Shown here piece after piece: positions 1 to 7,646 of a stretch of DNA of 64,000 bases. Positions within the stretch are counted from its first letter, which is position 1; every line of letters starts with the position of its first letter. The DNA comes from Streptococcus oralis (GTDB lineage: Bacteria > Bacillota > Bacilli > Lactobacillales > Streptococcaceae): positions 1,757,001-1,821,000 of the forward strand of contig NZ_CP079724.1 of assembly GCF_019334565.1 (NCBI RefSeq). Reading direction: 5' to 3'. Under the pieces are notes generated by a model. It did no database searches. It had not been told where the DNA came from and saw nothing but the letters and a program-made list of their open reading frames with translations. The translations under genes were made by a program, and so were the position numbers.

Positions 1-852
1 CCAGTGGGTCTCTTGCAAGGCCTGTCTGACAAGCTCTTCTTCGACACCTTCCTCTCTTGACGCCATAAACAGAAGAAAAGTTTCTAAAGCCAAGGCGGCA
101 TTTTCTTGCTGATAAACACCTTCCAAACCGATTTCAAGCTGGGAAAAGCTTGCTAGGTTGCTTGAGAAATTTCCAGCTTTCAAGGTGAAGTCTCGCCCAG
201 CTTGATAAAGTTCAACAGCTAACTCTTTTGCTCTTTTTTGACAGACAAGCTCCGCTTCTGGAGTAAGCTTGGCAATGACCGCCTGCATGCCAGCCTTGAA
301 AATACCAGCTTTCTGCTTGGCTATTTCCTCCAGGCTATCGCCCAAGGTCTCCTGATGATCTAGCCCAATGGAGGTAATAACTGCAATCTCTCCAGTTACG
401 ACATTAGTGGTGTCAAGCAGACCACCAATCCCCACTTCTAGCAGAACTAGATCCACTCCCTGCTCTTTAAAATAAAGCAAAGCAATCAAGGTCAACAACT
501 CAAAGAAAGATAAGTGGTCATGTGTTTCCAAAAGAGTTTTCTCCATCTCCTTGACTTGGTTAGCTATACGGACAAAGTCTTCACTAACAATCGGTAGCCC
601 ATTGATACAGATTCGATCATGGATGCTGATAATATGAGGAGAGGTAAAAGTACCAACTTTTTTTCCATGAGTTGCAAACAACTCCCTCATAAAGGCAATA
701 GTTGACCCCTTACCGTTAGTCCCTGTTACGTGGATAATAGGATAAGTCTTCTCAGGATTTCCTAGCAAATCCACTGCTCGCTGCATTCGTCCAAGTCCAG
801 ATCTAAAATTTAAACCAATCCGACTATGAAGCCACTTTTCTACTTCAAACAT
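1..852 (-). CDS. folC: Bifunctional folylpolyglutamate/dihydrofolate synthase, 3' end cut off by window
   Basis: Reading leftward from an ATG at 852, the frame stays open to the window edge (about 284 residues), so the C-terminal part is missing. FolC adds glutamates to folates in the cytoplasm using ATP. Near residue 43 is the P-loop TGTNGKGST, followed by the family blocks FTSPHI, HDRI and LLEVGIGGLLDTTN. A Shine-Dalgarno AGGAGA (858-863) sits upstream of this ATG. Another ATG at 856 opens onto a stop at once, which settles the start. The identity is firm; only the C-terminal ligase domain is unseen. Confidence 0.93.
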   Translation of the reverse strand, partial: MFEVEKWLHSRIGLNFRSGLGRMQRAVDLLGNPEKTYPIIHVTGTNGKGSTIAFMRELFATHGKKVGTFTSPHIISIHDRICINGLPIVSEDFVRIANQVKEMEKTLLETHDHLSFFELLTLIALLYFKEQGVDLVLLEVGIGGLLDTTNVVTGEIAVITSIGLDHQETLGDSLEEIAKQKAGIFKAGMQAVIAKLTPEAELVCQKRAKELAVELYQAGRDFTLKAGNFSSNLASFSQLEIGLEGVYQQENAALALETFLLFMASREEGVEEELVRQALQETHW

Positions 853-908
853 ACATGTCTCCTTAACAAAAGTCCAATCAACTACCACATCAAAGTATGA
901 TTACAAAT

Positions 909-942
909 AAAAAGCGAGGTCGGGACTAAAATCCCGACCTCT
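909..942 (-). terminator. Intrinsic terminator between the DUF1292 gene and folC
   Basis: A 10-bp perfect stem (917-926 with 933-942) with a 6-nt loop is followed on the minus strand by GCTTTTT. It would end transcripts of the ireB-ruvX-DUF1292 group before folC. Confidence 0.85.
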
Positions 943-1039
943 TACCTGGTTAGCTAATCACTAGCTACTATAAATTTCAATAGGGTTAAAAACATCCCAC
1001 GGACTTACTTACGGTCTTTATTTTTAGCGTAAGGGTAAA

Positions 1040-1110
1040 AACGTTCACTGAACGTTCCTGCTTTTTCTTATTTCTAGAAGCAGGGCTGATACAGTCTCCC
1101 AGACTGTATC
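1040..1110 (-). repeat. Row of three hairpins in the 3' region after DUF1292
   Basis: Three inverted repeats lie in a row just after the DUF1292 stop: 1088-1097/1101-1110 (10 bp, 3-nt loop), an imperfect CCTGCTT/AAGCAGG pair around 1057-1085, and 1040-1047/1049-1056, which is followed on the minus strand by TTTTT. With the terminator at 909-942 this gives a structured 3' UTR of about 200 nt. Confidence 0.6.
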
Positions 1111-1414
1111 ACTCCTCCATAAAGCTGTTGAAGACTTCTTCAATCATGTTCCATTCGTCTTCTGAGTCTTCTGGGATTGGTTGCAATTCGCCTTCTGTTC
1201 CGTCTTCATTTTCGATGAATGAGTAAGCTTGAATTTCAACTTCACCATTTTCATCTTCTTCTGCATTAACTGGCACTAGCAGAACATAGTTTTTACCAAA
1301 TTCTTCTTTCCCATCGATGGTCAAAAGAATTTCAAACAAGGTTTCATTTCCTTGCTCATCTACTAGTGTAATCAATTCACGTTCTTCGTGGTCATGGTTG
1401 TGATCGTGTGACAT
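1109..1414 (-). CDS. DUF1292 (UPF0473) family acidic protein
   Basis: A 101-residue, strongly acidic protein with a His-rich N-terminus ([11 protein letters not shown]). The body, with [10 protein letters not shown] and YVLLVP blocks, is the DUF1292 pattern. The biochemical function is unknown. It is the third gene of the conserved trio ireB-ruvX-DUF1292 found in many Firmicutes, 15 bp after ruvX, so it is probably co-transcribed. The N-terminal HxHxHxH stretch could bind metal, but that is only an inference from composition. Confidence 0.85.
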   Translation of the reverse strand: MSHDHNHDHEERELITLVDEQGNETLFEILLTIDGKEEFGKNYVLLVPVNAEEDENGEVEIQAYSFIENEDGTEGELQPIPEDSEDEWNMIEEVFNSFMEE

Positions 1415-1429
1415 AGTTTCTCCTCTGTC

Positions 1430-1849
1430 TTAAAATTTTCTATCTAAATAATTTTGCAAAATCAGCTGAGCAGCCAACTTATCAATAACTTTCTTGCGTT
1501 TGTTACGACTGATATCTGCTTGTTCAATCAACATACGTTCCGCAGCGACCGTTGTCAAACGCTCATCCTGATAGTCTACTGGCAAACCAAAGAGTTCTTC
1601 TAGCTTGGCACCATAGGCTTGACTGGCATCTACTCGTGGACCGCTGGTATTGTTCATATTTTTTGGCAGACCTACTACAAAGCGTTCCACCTTATAGCTG
1701 TCAACCAATTCCTTGATACGGTCAAAACCAAACTGGCCCTGATCCTCATTAATCTGAATGATTTCAAGTCCTTGAGCAGTGAAGCCTAGGGGATCGCTAA
1801 TCGCCACCCCTACTGTTTTTGAACCGACGTCCAATCCCATAATTCTCAT
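1430..1849 (-). CDS. ruvX: Putative pre-16S rRNA nuclease / Holliday junction resolvase-like YqgF
   Basis: A 139-residue protein with an RNase H-like fold. The N-terminus [19 protein letters not shown] carries the first catalytic Asp, and VVGLPKNMN and DERLTT carry the other family signatures. YqgF/RuvX proteins take part in maturation of 16S rRNA ends; a Holliday junction role was proposed first. It starts 3 bp after the ireB stop, so translation is probably coupled. Length is normal for the family. Confidence 0.93.
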   Translation of the reverse strand: MRIMGLDVGSKTVGVAISDPLGFTAQGLEIIQINEDQGQFGFDRIKELVDSYKVERFVVGLPKNMNNTSGPRVDASQAYGAKLEELFGLPVDYQDERLTTVAAERMLIEQADISRNKRKKVIDKLAAQLILQNYLDRKF

Positions 1850-1852
1850 AGA

Positions 1853-2119
1853 TTATAGATCGACTCCTTGTCCCTTAAGGTAGTAGCGTACCAATTCTTC
1901 AACAATTTCATCACGCTCATACTTACGGATTTGATTTCGTGCATTGTTATAACGAGGAACGTAGGCAGGGTCACCACTCAATACATAACCGACGATCTGG
2001 TTAATTGGATTGTAGCCCTTGTCGTTCAAAGAAGCATAGACATCTGTCAACGTTTCGCTAATTTCTTTCTTATTGGAATCATCCAATTTAAACCGTACAG
2101 TTTCTTCAGTAAATCCCAT
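1853..2119 (-). CDS. ireB: IreB-family regulatory phosphoprotein (UPF0297)
   Basis: An 88-residue protein with the family start [15 protein letters not shown] and the conserved [14 protein letters not shown] block. In Enterococcus, IreB is phosphorylated by the Ser/Thr kinase IreK and negatively affects cephalosporin resistance. Here it heads the ireB-ruvX-DUF1292 cluster. A GAGGGTG ribosome site lies 6 nt before the ATG, and an extended -10 promoter sits 30 bp upstream. The family call is firm; the signalling role is taken from the enterococcal homologue. Confidence 0.93.
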
Positions 2120-2149
2120 TCTAACACCCTCTTTCCTTAGAATATTACT

Positions 2150-2178
2150 ATTATAGCATATTTCCTTACGTTCTACAA
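2150..2178 (-). promoter_or_regulatory. Promoter of ireB operon
   Basis: On the minus strand an extended -10 TGCTATAAT (TATAAT = 2150-2155) is preceded at 17 bp by TTGTAG (2173-2178). Confidence 0.75.
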
Positions 2179-2205
2179 ATAAGTCAGTCTATTAATTTGG
2201 ATTTT

Positions 2206-2775
2206 CTATTGTTCTGTCGCCCCATTTGCCACTCTGTCAGCAATATACTGGCTAGGTTCGTTTTTTAAGAGATTTTCAAGGCCGATATTTTTTAAATATT
2301 CTAGTTGAGATGCCTTTTTGACATCCAAAACTTGAAAATCATAAGTCGTTGTGGTCTGGATTTCTGTCTCGCTGAGTAGCTTGGTTTCCAGTGTAAATCC
2401 TGCCAGTTTGCGCGCCTCTTGGATAGTCTCATCCTTTTCTTCTGCTTCAAGAAGCGCTTTTTGCGTTTCCTCTAGGCCATTTTCAGAGATAAAGGTCTTG
2501 AGTTCATCCCCGACAGGTCGTTTTTGCTGGATGGTCAAGGTCAAAAACTGACTGCCTTTATAAGTAATGGTCTGAATCTGTTGCGTCCCATTTTCTGACT
2601 TCGGCATCAGCAAGGTCTTGGTGACAACCGTATTCTTTTCGGCATTGTCCAAAACGGGAAGGTTGGATTGGAGAGGTTCAGATGTTGTTGTGGAAGCAGC
2701 AGGAGTTTCCTTTTTTTGCCCACATCCCGCAAGCAAAAAGAGGAGAGCAAAACTAGCAATTAGTAACTTTTTCAT
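2206..2775 (-). CDS. DUF1307-type lipoprotein
   Basis: A 189-residue lipoprotein. The signal peptide ends in the lipobox LLAGC with Cys at about residue 18, so it should be anchored on the outer face of the membrane. The mature part starts with a Thr/Ser/Pro-rich linker; the block QTITYKGSQFLTLTIQQ suggests the YehR/DUF1307 family. Its function is unknown. The SD GAGGAATT fits the ATG. It lies 66 bp downstream of spx, whose terminator separates the two. Confidence 0.75.
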   Translation of the reverse strand: MKKLLIASFALLFLLAGCGQKKETPAASTTTSEPLQSNLPVLDNAEKNTVVTKTLLMPKSENGTQQIQTITYKGSQFLTLTIQQKRPVGDELKTFISENGLEETQKALLEAEEKDETIQEARKLAGFTLETKLLSETEIQTTTTYDFQVLDVKKASQLEYLKNIGLENLLKNEPSQYIADRVANGATEQ

Positions 2776-2807
2776 AATTCCTCACTTGATTTTAAAACAA
2801 AAGAGCA

Positions 2808-2838
2808 AACAAGGCCAGGAGTCACTCCCAGCCTTGAT
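2808..2838 (-). terminator. Terminator after spx
   Basis: The inverted repeat CAAGGC (2810-2815)/GCCTTG (2831-2836) has a partly paired loop and is followed on the minus strand by TTTGCTCTTTTG. The uridine run is only moderate. Confidence 0.6.
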
Positions 2839-2841
2839 GTT

Positions 2842-3240
2842 TTATAGAGCTGCACGTAGACGTGCTTCTGCATTTTCTACATTACGGACAGAGCGTGGCA
2901 AGAAGGCACGGATATCATCTTCTTTATAGCCGACTTGCAGGCGCTTCTCATCAACGAGAATCGGACTCTTTAAGATCCGTGGTGTTTCCATGATTAAGTT
3001 GAGCACTTCATTGACACTCAAATCCTCGATGTCAACTCCAAGTGCCTTAGCGTAGCGGTTTTTTGACGAAACGATACTGGCAATTCCATTATCTGTTTTC
3101 GTGAGAATATCTAATAACTCTTCTCTTGTAATTCCTTCTTTACCGAGATTTTGTTCTTTATAACTTAACTGGTGGGCATTGAGCCAGGTTTTCGCTTTTT
3201 TACAGCTAGTACAACTTGAGACTGTATAAATTTTGATCAT
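2842..3240 (-). CDS. spx: Spx/ArsC-family global regulator
   Basis: A 132-residue Spx protein, a cytoplasmic regulator that binds the RNA polymerase alpha C-terminal domain and controls thiol and oxidative stress genes. The redox CXXC switch is at residues 10-13 (CTSC), and LKSPILVD corresponds to the RPI-type motif region. Streptococci usually carry two Spx paralogues (A1 and A2); I cannot say which this is. The SD GGGG lies about 7 nt before the ATG. Its own extended -10 promoter lies upstream. Confidence 0.92.
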   Translation of the reverse strand: MIKIYTVSSCTSCKKAKTWLNAHQLSYKEQNLGKEGITREELLDILTKTDNGIASIVSSKNRYAKALGVDIEDLSVNEVLNLIMETPRILKSPILVDEKRLQVGYKEDDIRAFLPRSVRNVENAEARLRAAL

Positions 3241-3281
3241 GTACCTACCCCTTTCGCTACATGTTACTATCAGTTTAGTCT

Positions 3282-3290
3282 ATTATACCA
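3282..3290 (-). promoter_or_regulatory. Extended -10 promoter of spx
   Basis: TGGTATAAT on the minus strand (TATAAT = 3282-3287), 42 bp before the spx ATG. No good -35 is visible, as is common for extended -10 promoters. Confidence 0.6.
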
Positions 3291-3374
3291 TAAAAAACAT
3301 CCGACTTGCGACCTATTTTTAAAAAAAATTAACTTTTTTCGCGATTTTCGTACTTTTTTCTTGACAAAATCAAT

Positions 3375-6035
3375 TTATAACCAACTTTTAAATTTTTTGA
3401 TATACAATCGTTTTACAACTGTAACACTTATCATATAGAGAACGATAATCAAAAGCAAAAAGAGGAAATAAATTGGTTCCAGAGGGGTTAAATGAAGCAG
3501 GCTAGCAATTGAAGAGTAGGGAAGGAAGGTCACAAAACTAGCTGCTAGCAAGGTTGTCCCAAGAACAAACCATGATGGACGACTTTGTAAGAAAGGAAGT
3601 TTTGCTGAACGAAGCATATGGATAACCATGGTTTGGGACCACATGGATTCAATGAACCAACCTGTCTGGAACAAGATGATAAAGCCCGTTGCAGACTCTG
3701 CTCCGTGAGCATAGGCTTGGCCTGTCGCCATTGGGACAATGATAAAATAGAGCAAGATAAAGGTCAAAATATCAAAGGCAGAAGAAATCGGACCCATCCA
3801 AATCATAAAGCGAGTAATAGACTTGGCTTCCCACTTATGAGGATGTTTCAAAAAGTCTTCATCTACATTATCAAATGGCAAGGAAATGCAAGAAAGATCA
3901 TAGACGAGGTTTAACACAATCAAGTGAATCGGAGCCATAGGAAGGAAAGGTAAAAAGATACCAGACACTAACAGAGAGAAAATGTTCCCGAAATTAGAGC
4001 TGACCGTCATCTTGATATATTTGGTCATGTTGGCATAGACTTTGCGTCCTTCAACTAGCCCTTTTTCAAGCACCATCAAATCCTTATCTAGCAAAATGAC
4101 ATCAGCCGTTTCTTTGGCAATATCTACTGCTGTATCAACAGAAATCCCCACATCTGCCACTTTCATAGAAGGGGCATCATTGATCCCATCTCCCATATAG
4201 CCGACACCATGACCATTTCTTTTTAGCTGTAGAATGATGCGAGCTTTTTGGTCAGGAGAGAGTTTGGCAAAGACAGTCACCTTCTCAACTGCTTGAGCCA
4301 ATTCCTCGTCCGTCATGGCATCAATATCAGAACCCAACAAGATTTGATCAACGTCTAAACCAACTTTTTCGCAAACTGCTTGAGTTACCTTCTCATTGTC
4401 TCCCGTCAAGATCTTTGTTTGAACACCGTGTTCTAACAAAGCTTGGATAGCAGGTGCTGCAGATGGTTTTGGTGGATCTAGAAAGGCAAGATAGCCTGTT
4501 AGAATCATCTCTTTTTCATCTTCAACGGAGTAAGCAAAACCTTCTTTTAGGCCTGTTTTATAGGCAACTCCCAAGACTCGCAATCCCTGTTGATTAAGTT
4601 GATCTACTTCTTTTAAGATTTCCACTCGGATATCATCCGTCAGAGGGCTAATCTGACCTTGATATTCCACATGGGTTGAAATCGCAAGCATTTCCTCTAG
4701 GGCACCCTTGGTTACCAAACTAACAACTTCGTTCTCATCCTTGACGATGACACTCATCCGTCTGCGTTCAAAATCAAAGGGCAATTCGTCTATTTTTTGG
4801 AAGCTAGTATCCAAATTTTGTAGAATAGCGTGTTCTTTAGCTTCTTTTTCAGTTCTACTGATGATGGCACGGTCCATCAAGTTTTTCAAACCGGTTTGAA
4901 AATAGGAATTGAGATAAGCCCGTCTCAACACAGACAAATCCAAATCTCCATGTATATCCAAAGGATATTCCAGGACAATTTCGTCTTGGGTAAGGGTTCC
5001 GGTTTTATCCGTGCATAGGATATCAATAGCACCTAAATCTTGTATGGCATTGAGTTTCTTGATAACCACTTTTTCCTTGGCCATGATAATGGAGCCTTTT
5101 GCTAGACTGGCCGTGATGATCATAGGAAGCATCTCAGGTGTCAATCCAACACCAACACTCAGTGCAAACACACCTGCTTCCAGCCAGTCGCCATCTGTCA
5201 AGCCATTGGAGAGAAACACGATGGGAACCATGACTAACATCAAACGGATTAAGAGCCAAGAGATGCTGTTCATCTCCCGTTCAAAAGAGGTCGGTTCGTC
5301 ATAGGTATTGAGAGTCTGCTCGATTTCTCCCATCATGGTGTCATCACCGACCGCTAGAATCAAAGCCTTAGCGCTTCCTGATATCACATTGGTTCCCATA
5401 AAAGCGAGCGCTTCTGCTTCTAGCAGACTATCAAAATTTGACTGACTCATTTTTGACAAGGCTAGTTTTTCAACCGAGTCACTTTCACCTGTCAAACCAG
5501 ACTGTTGAACAAAGAAATCACGTGATTCAATTAAAATGAGGTCTGCTGGAATCATATCCCCAGCACTTAATTTGACTATATCTCCAACGACCAAATCTTC
5601 AATTGCGACCTCTAAACTCTGGCCTTCGCGGATAACTGTGGCTGTATTCACAATCATTTTTGATAGATTGGTCGCAGCCTTGTCACTCCGCAGTTCTTGG
5701 ACAAAGCGTATGCCACCAGAGATTAGAACGAGAACGACGATGATGATAGAGGTCGTCGGATCTTCTTGTCCAGGCTTCGCCAACCAGACATTGGTCACCA
5801 TGGAAATCATAGCGATGACCAGCAGGATGATTGTAAATGGATTGATAATAGATTCGTAAATCTTTTTGAGGATACTGTCTTCTTGACCCTTGGTGATGGT
5901 GTTTTCGCCATATAGGTCACGATTTTTCTCCACCTGCTCCTCAGTCAAGCCTGTTAGACTTGTCTTATAAAAAGATAGAGTTTCGTTTAAAGGTGTGTGA
6001 ATAGCTGTTGCTAATCTTTCTTTTGTAGTTTTCAT
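3375..6035 (-). CDS. mgtA: Magnesium-translocating P-type ATPase, MgtA/MgtB type
   Basis: An 886-residue P3B-type ATPase that would move Mg2+ across the membrane at the cost of ATP. Motifs seen: the actuator TGES near residue 180, the phosphorylation motif DKTGTLT near 343, the hinge GDGINDAPS near 620, an N-terminal cation-ATPase domain, and about ten membrane segments including INPFTIILLVIAM and the C-terminal block after 690. Length is usual for MgtA. The SD AGGAG (6042-6046) is well placed. A 400-nt leader with an M-box supports Mg2+ as the ligand. A related streptococcal ATPase at another locus is known to export Mn2+/Ca2+, so substrate is assigned mainly from the leader. Confidence 0.9.
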   Translation of the reverse strand: MKTTKERLATAIHTPLNETLSFYKTSLTGLTEEQVEKNRDLYGENTITKGQEDSILKKIYESIINPFTIILLVIAMISMVTNVWLAKPGQEDPTTSIIIVVLVLISGGIRFVQELRSDKAATNLSKMIVNTATVIREGQSLEVAIEDLVVGDIVKLSAGDMIPADLILIESRDFFVQQSGLTGESDSVEKLALSKMSQSNFDSLLEAEALAFMGTNVISGSAKALILAVGDDTMMGEIEQTLNTYDEPTSFEREMNSISWLLIRLMLVMVPIVFLSNGLTDGDWLEAGVFALSVGVGLTPEMLPMIITASLAKGSIIMAKEKVVIKKLNAIQDLGAIDILCTDKTGTLTQDEIVLEYPLDIHGDLDLSVLRRAYLNSYFQTGLKNLMDRAIISRTEKEAKEHAILQNLDTSFQKIDELPFDFERRRMSVIVKDENEVVSLVTKGALEEMLAISTHVEYQGQISPLTDDIRVEILKEVDQLNQQGLRVLGVAYKTGLKEGFAYSVEDEKEMILTGYLAFLDPPKPSAAPAIQALLEHGVQTKILTGDNEKVTQAVCEKVGLDVDQILLGSDIDAMTDEELAQAVEKVTVFAKLSPDQKARIILQLKRNGHGVGYMGDGINDAPSMKVADVGISVDTAVDIAKETADVILLDKDLMVLEKGLVEGRKVYANMTKYIKMTVSSNFGNIFSLLVSGIFLPFLPMAPIHLIVLNLVYDLSCISLPFDNVDEDFLKHPHKWEAKSITRFMIWMGPISSAFDILTFILLYFIIVPMATGQAYAHGAESATGFIILFQTGWFIESMWSQTMVIHMLRSAKLPFLQSRPSWFVLGTTLLAASFVTFLPYSSIASLLHLTPLEPIYFLFLLLIIVLYMISVTVVKRLYIKKFKSWL

Positions 6036-6049
6036 TGGTTTCTCCTATC

Positions 6050-6131
6050 TGTATGAATGATATGTTTCATACACAGAGACCAATCACTTTATAAGGGCAG
6101 AACGACACAAATCAGCGATTGGCTGTGTATG
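6050..6131 (-). promoter_or_regulatory. Two mutually exclusive hairpins between the leader ORF and mgtA
   Basis: Hairpin A pairs 6068-6076 with 6123-6131 (9 bp) and 6080-6085 with 6117-6122 (6 bp); its 5' arm on the RNA lies inside codons 10-15 of the leader ORF. Hairpin B pairs 6050-6057 with 6066-6073 (8 bp perfect) and ends just before the mgtA ribosome site. A and B share 6068-6073, so only one can form. Translating ribosomes on the leader ORF would block A and favour B. Confidence 0.65.
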
Positions 6132-6160
6132 TGCGGTTCTGGATGATCGTCAATTTGCAT
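6089..6160 (-). CDS. 23-codon leader ORF upstream of mgtA (MgtL-like in position)
   Basis: ATG at 6160 with a strong AGGAG (6168-6172) seven bases upstream; stop TAA at 6089. The peptide begins MQIDDHPEPHIHS and ends VVLPL. The early mix of acidic and proline residues (DDHPEP) recalls Salmonella MgtL (MEPDPTP), where such codons destabilise ribosomes at low Mg2+. There is no sequence homology otherwise. The 3' half of this ORF is the 5' arm of the hairpin described at 6050-6131. Function as a leader peptide is inferred. Confidence 0.6.
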   Translation of the reverse strand: MQIDDHPEPHIHSQSLICVVLPL

Positions 6161-6191
6161 CGTTTGTCTCCTTTCCTTGTTCTAAAACAGT

Positions 6192-6220
6192 AGAAAATCC
6201 CACCATAAAATGGCAGGATT
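6192..6220 (-). terminator. Riboswitch-linked terminator of the mgtA leader
   Basis: An 11-bp stem (6196-6206 with 6210-6220, two G-U pairs on the minus-strand RNA) is followed by TTTT. It comes directly after the M-box and before the leader ORF, as expected for transcription attenuation. Confidence 0.8.
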
Positions 6221-6243
6221 AAAAAACTAACTATCTGTTTTTT

Positions 6244-6385
6244 CGTTCAAGCTTTAACTCCATAGGGCGATGTAATGAGCTTAGTCTTGGCCTTCGCGAC
6301 CAGGACTGTTGACCAACGAGTAGTGTCTCCACTGCTTTGCGGTAGTCATCCGTATCCCTATGGTAGCCTCACCTACCGTTTTCGT
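6244..6385 (-). promoter_or_regulatory. M-box (ykoK-type) magnesium riboswitch
   Basis: Read on the minus strand, the segment starts GGTAGGTGAGGCTACC and continues with AUACG-like, GGTCAACAG and CCCTATGGAGTTAAAGCT blocks. These match, in order and spacing, the conserved elements I recall for the M-box aptamer of the Bacillus subtilis mgtE leader (UAGGUGAGGCUCC, GUCAACAG, UAUGCC...GUGCUAAAGCUC). It lies between a promoter and a terminator upstream of a Mg2+ ATPase. High Mg2+ should favour the terminator. Confidence 0.88.
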
Positions 6386-6390
6386 CTATC

Positions 6391-6419
6391 AGTATAAACC
6401 TTTAAAATATAAAAGTCAA
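6391..6419 (-). promoter_or_regulatory. Promoter of the mgtA leader
   Basis: Minus strand TTGACT (6414-6419), 17-bp spacer, TATACT (6391-6396). Transcription would start a few bases before the riboswitch. Confidence 0.85.
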
Positions 6420-6437
6420 TGATTTATCTTAATTTTC

Positions 6438-7499
6438 TTAGATAACAATCAATTCTTTCGGAGCAAGGGTCAATAATTTGCAACCTGTATCCGTAATCAA
6501 GATATCATCCTCGATACGCACCCCGTATTTTCCATCCAGATAGATGCCCGGCTCATCGGTCAAGACCATACCAGCCTTGATTGGCTCTTCTGACTTGCCA
6601 AAGTAAGGAATTTCATGGATATCCAGACCAATCCCATGTCCAATCCCGTGGCTAAAGTAAGGACCGTAGCCTGCATCGTTGATAATTTGACGAGGAATCC
6701 TGTCAAAATCGATCCGACTGAGACCAGCCTTGGCTGCTTCTATCAGAGCTTGATTGCTACGCAGGACAATATCATAAATCTCCCGCTCCTCATCTGTCAC
6801 CTGTCCCACATGAACAGTCCGTGTCATATCGCTGACATAGTGATTGTAGTAGCAACCAAAGTCCATGGTCAGGGTTTCACCATTTTGAATGACCTTGTCA
6901 CTAGCCACTCCATGTGGCATAGCAGAGCGGTAGCCCGAAGCGATGATAAAGTCAAAGGACGCGCCTGAAGCACCTAGCTGGCGCATGCGGGCATCCAAAA
7001 AGTTCATAACAGCCAGCTCTGTCGTCTCACCAGGCTTGATAAAATCCAGTACATCTAGGAAGGCTTGATCCGAAATCTGGCAGGCCCTACGAATGGTTGC
7101 GATTTCTTGCTCATCCTTGATCATCCGCAGATTTTCAATAAAACCAGTCATTGGAACCAGCTCATGACCAGCAAACACACTTTCCAGCATCTTGAAGTAA
7201 GCATAGGAAATCTCGTCATCAAAGCCAATTTTTTCCAGTTTGTCGTCCGCTATAATTTTAGCAATTTCACCAACCGCATCTCGCGTTTCAACAATATCAA
7301 AGCCCTGAACCACTCCTTTAGCAATCAGGGTATAGCGCGCATCCGTCAGGAAAATTCGGCGATTTTTACTGATGAAAACCGTCGCTTCTGTCCCGCTGAA
7401 ACCAGTCAGATAGTAAATATTCTTCAGATTGGTTACTAAGACAGCATCACACTCTGTCTGTTTTAAGGCTACTTCAAATTTTTCAACTCTTGATAACAT
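6438..7499 (-). CDS. pepP: M24-family Xaa-Pro aminopeptidase/dipeptidase
   Basis: A 353-residue cytoplasmic metallopeptidase with the creatinase N-terminal domain (1-130) and the pita-bread catalytic domain. The metal ligands are visible: DFGCYYNHYVSDMTR (two Asp), FSHGIGHGIGLDIHE (His), TDEPGIY (Glu) and GVRIEDD (Glu). These enzymes cleave peptide bonds next to proline. Whether it acts as PepP (aminopeptidase) or PepQ (dipeptidase) cannot be told from sequence. The SD GGAGG stands before the ATG. Confidence 0.88.
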   Translation of the reverse strand: MLSRVEKFEVALKQTECDAVLVTNLKNIYYLTGFSGTEATVFISKNRRIFLTDARYTLIAKGVVQGFDIVETRDAVGEIAKIIADDKLEKIGFDDEISYAYFKMLESVFAGHELVPMTGFIENLRMIKDEQEIATIRRACQISDQAFLDVLDFIKPGETTELAVMNFLDARMRQLGASGASFDFIIASGYRSAMPHGVASDKVIQNGETLTMDFGCYYNHYVSDMTRTVHVGQVTDEEREIYDIVLRSNQALIEAAKAGLSRIDFDRIPRQIINDAGYGPYFSHGIGHGIGLDIHEIPYFGKSEEPIKAGMVLTDEPGIYLDGKYGVRIEDDILITDTGCKLLTLAPKELIVI

Positions 7500-7585
7500 G
7501 AGAAAACCTCCGTAAAATGATTTAATTTATTATAGCAAAAAAATATCGAAAATAATACAATCTATATAGCTAGGATTAGATAAAA

Positions 7586-7614
7586 TTGACATTTGAAAGC
7601 GCTTAATGTATAAT
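7586..7614 (+). promoter_or_regulatory. Consensus promoter of the nucleotidyltransferase gene with a cre-like spacer
   Basis: TTGACA (7586-7591), 17 bp, TATAAT (7609-7614). The spacer holds TGAAAGCGCTTAAT (7594-7607), which matches the CcpA cre consensus at 12 of 14 positions. Confidence 0.8.
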
Positions 7615-7646
7615 TTCTGTTAGACAAGAAAGAATGAGGTAGCAAT

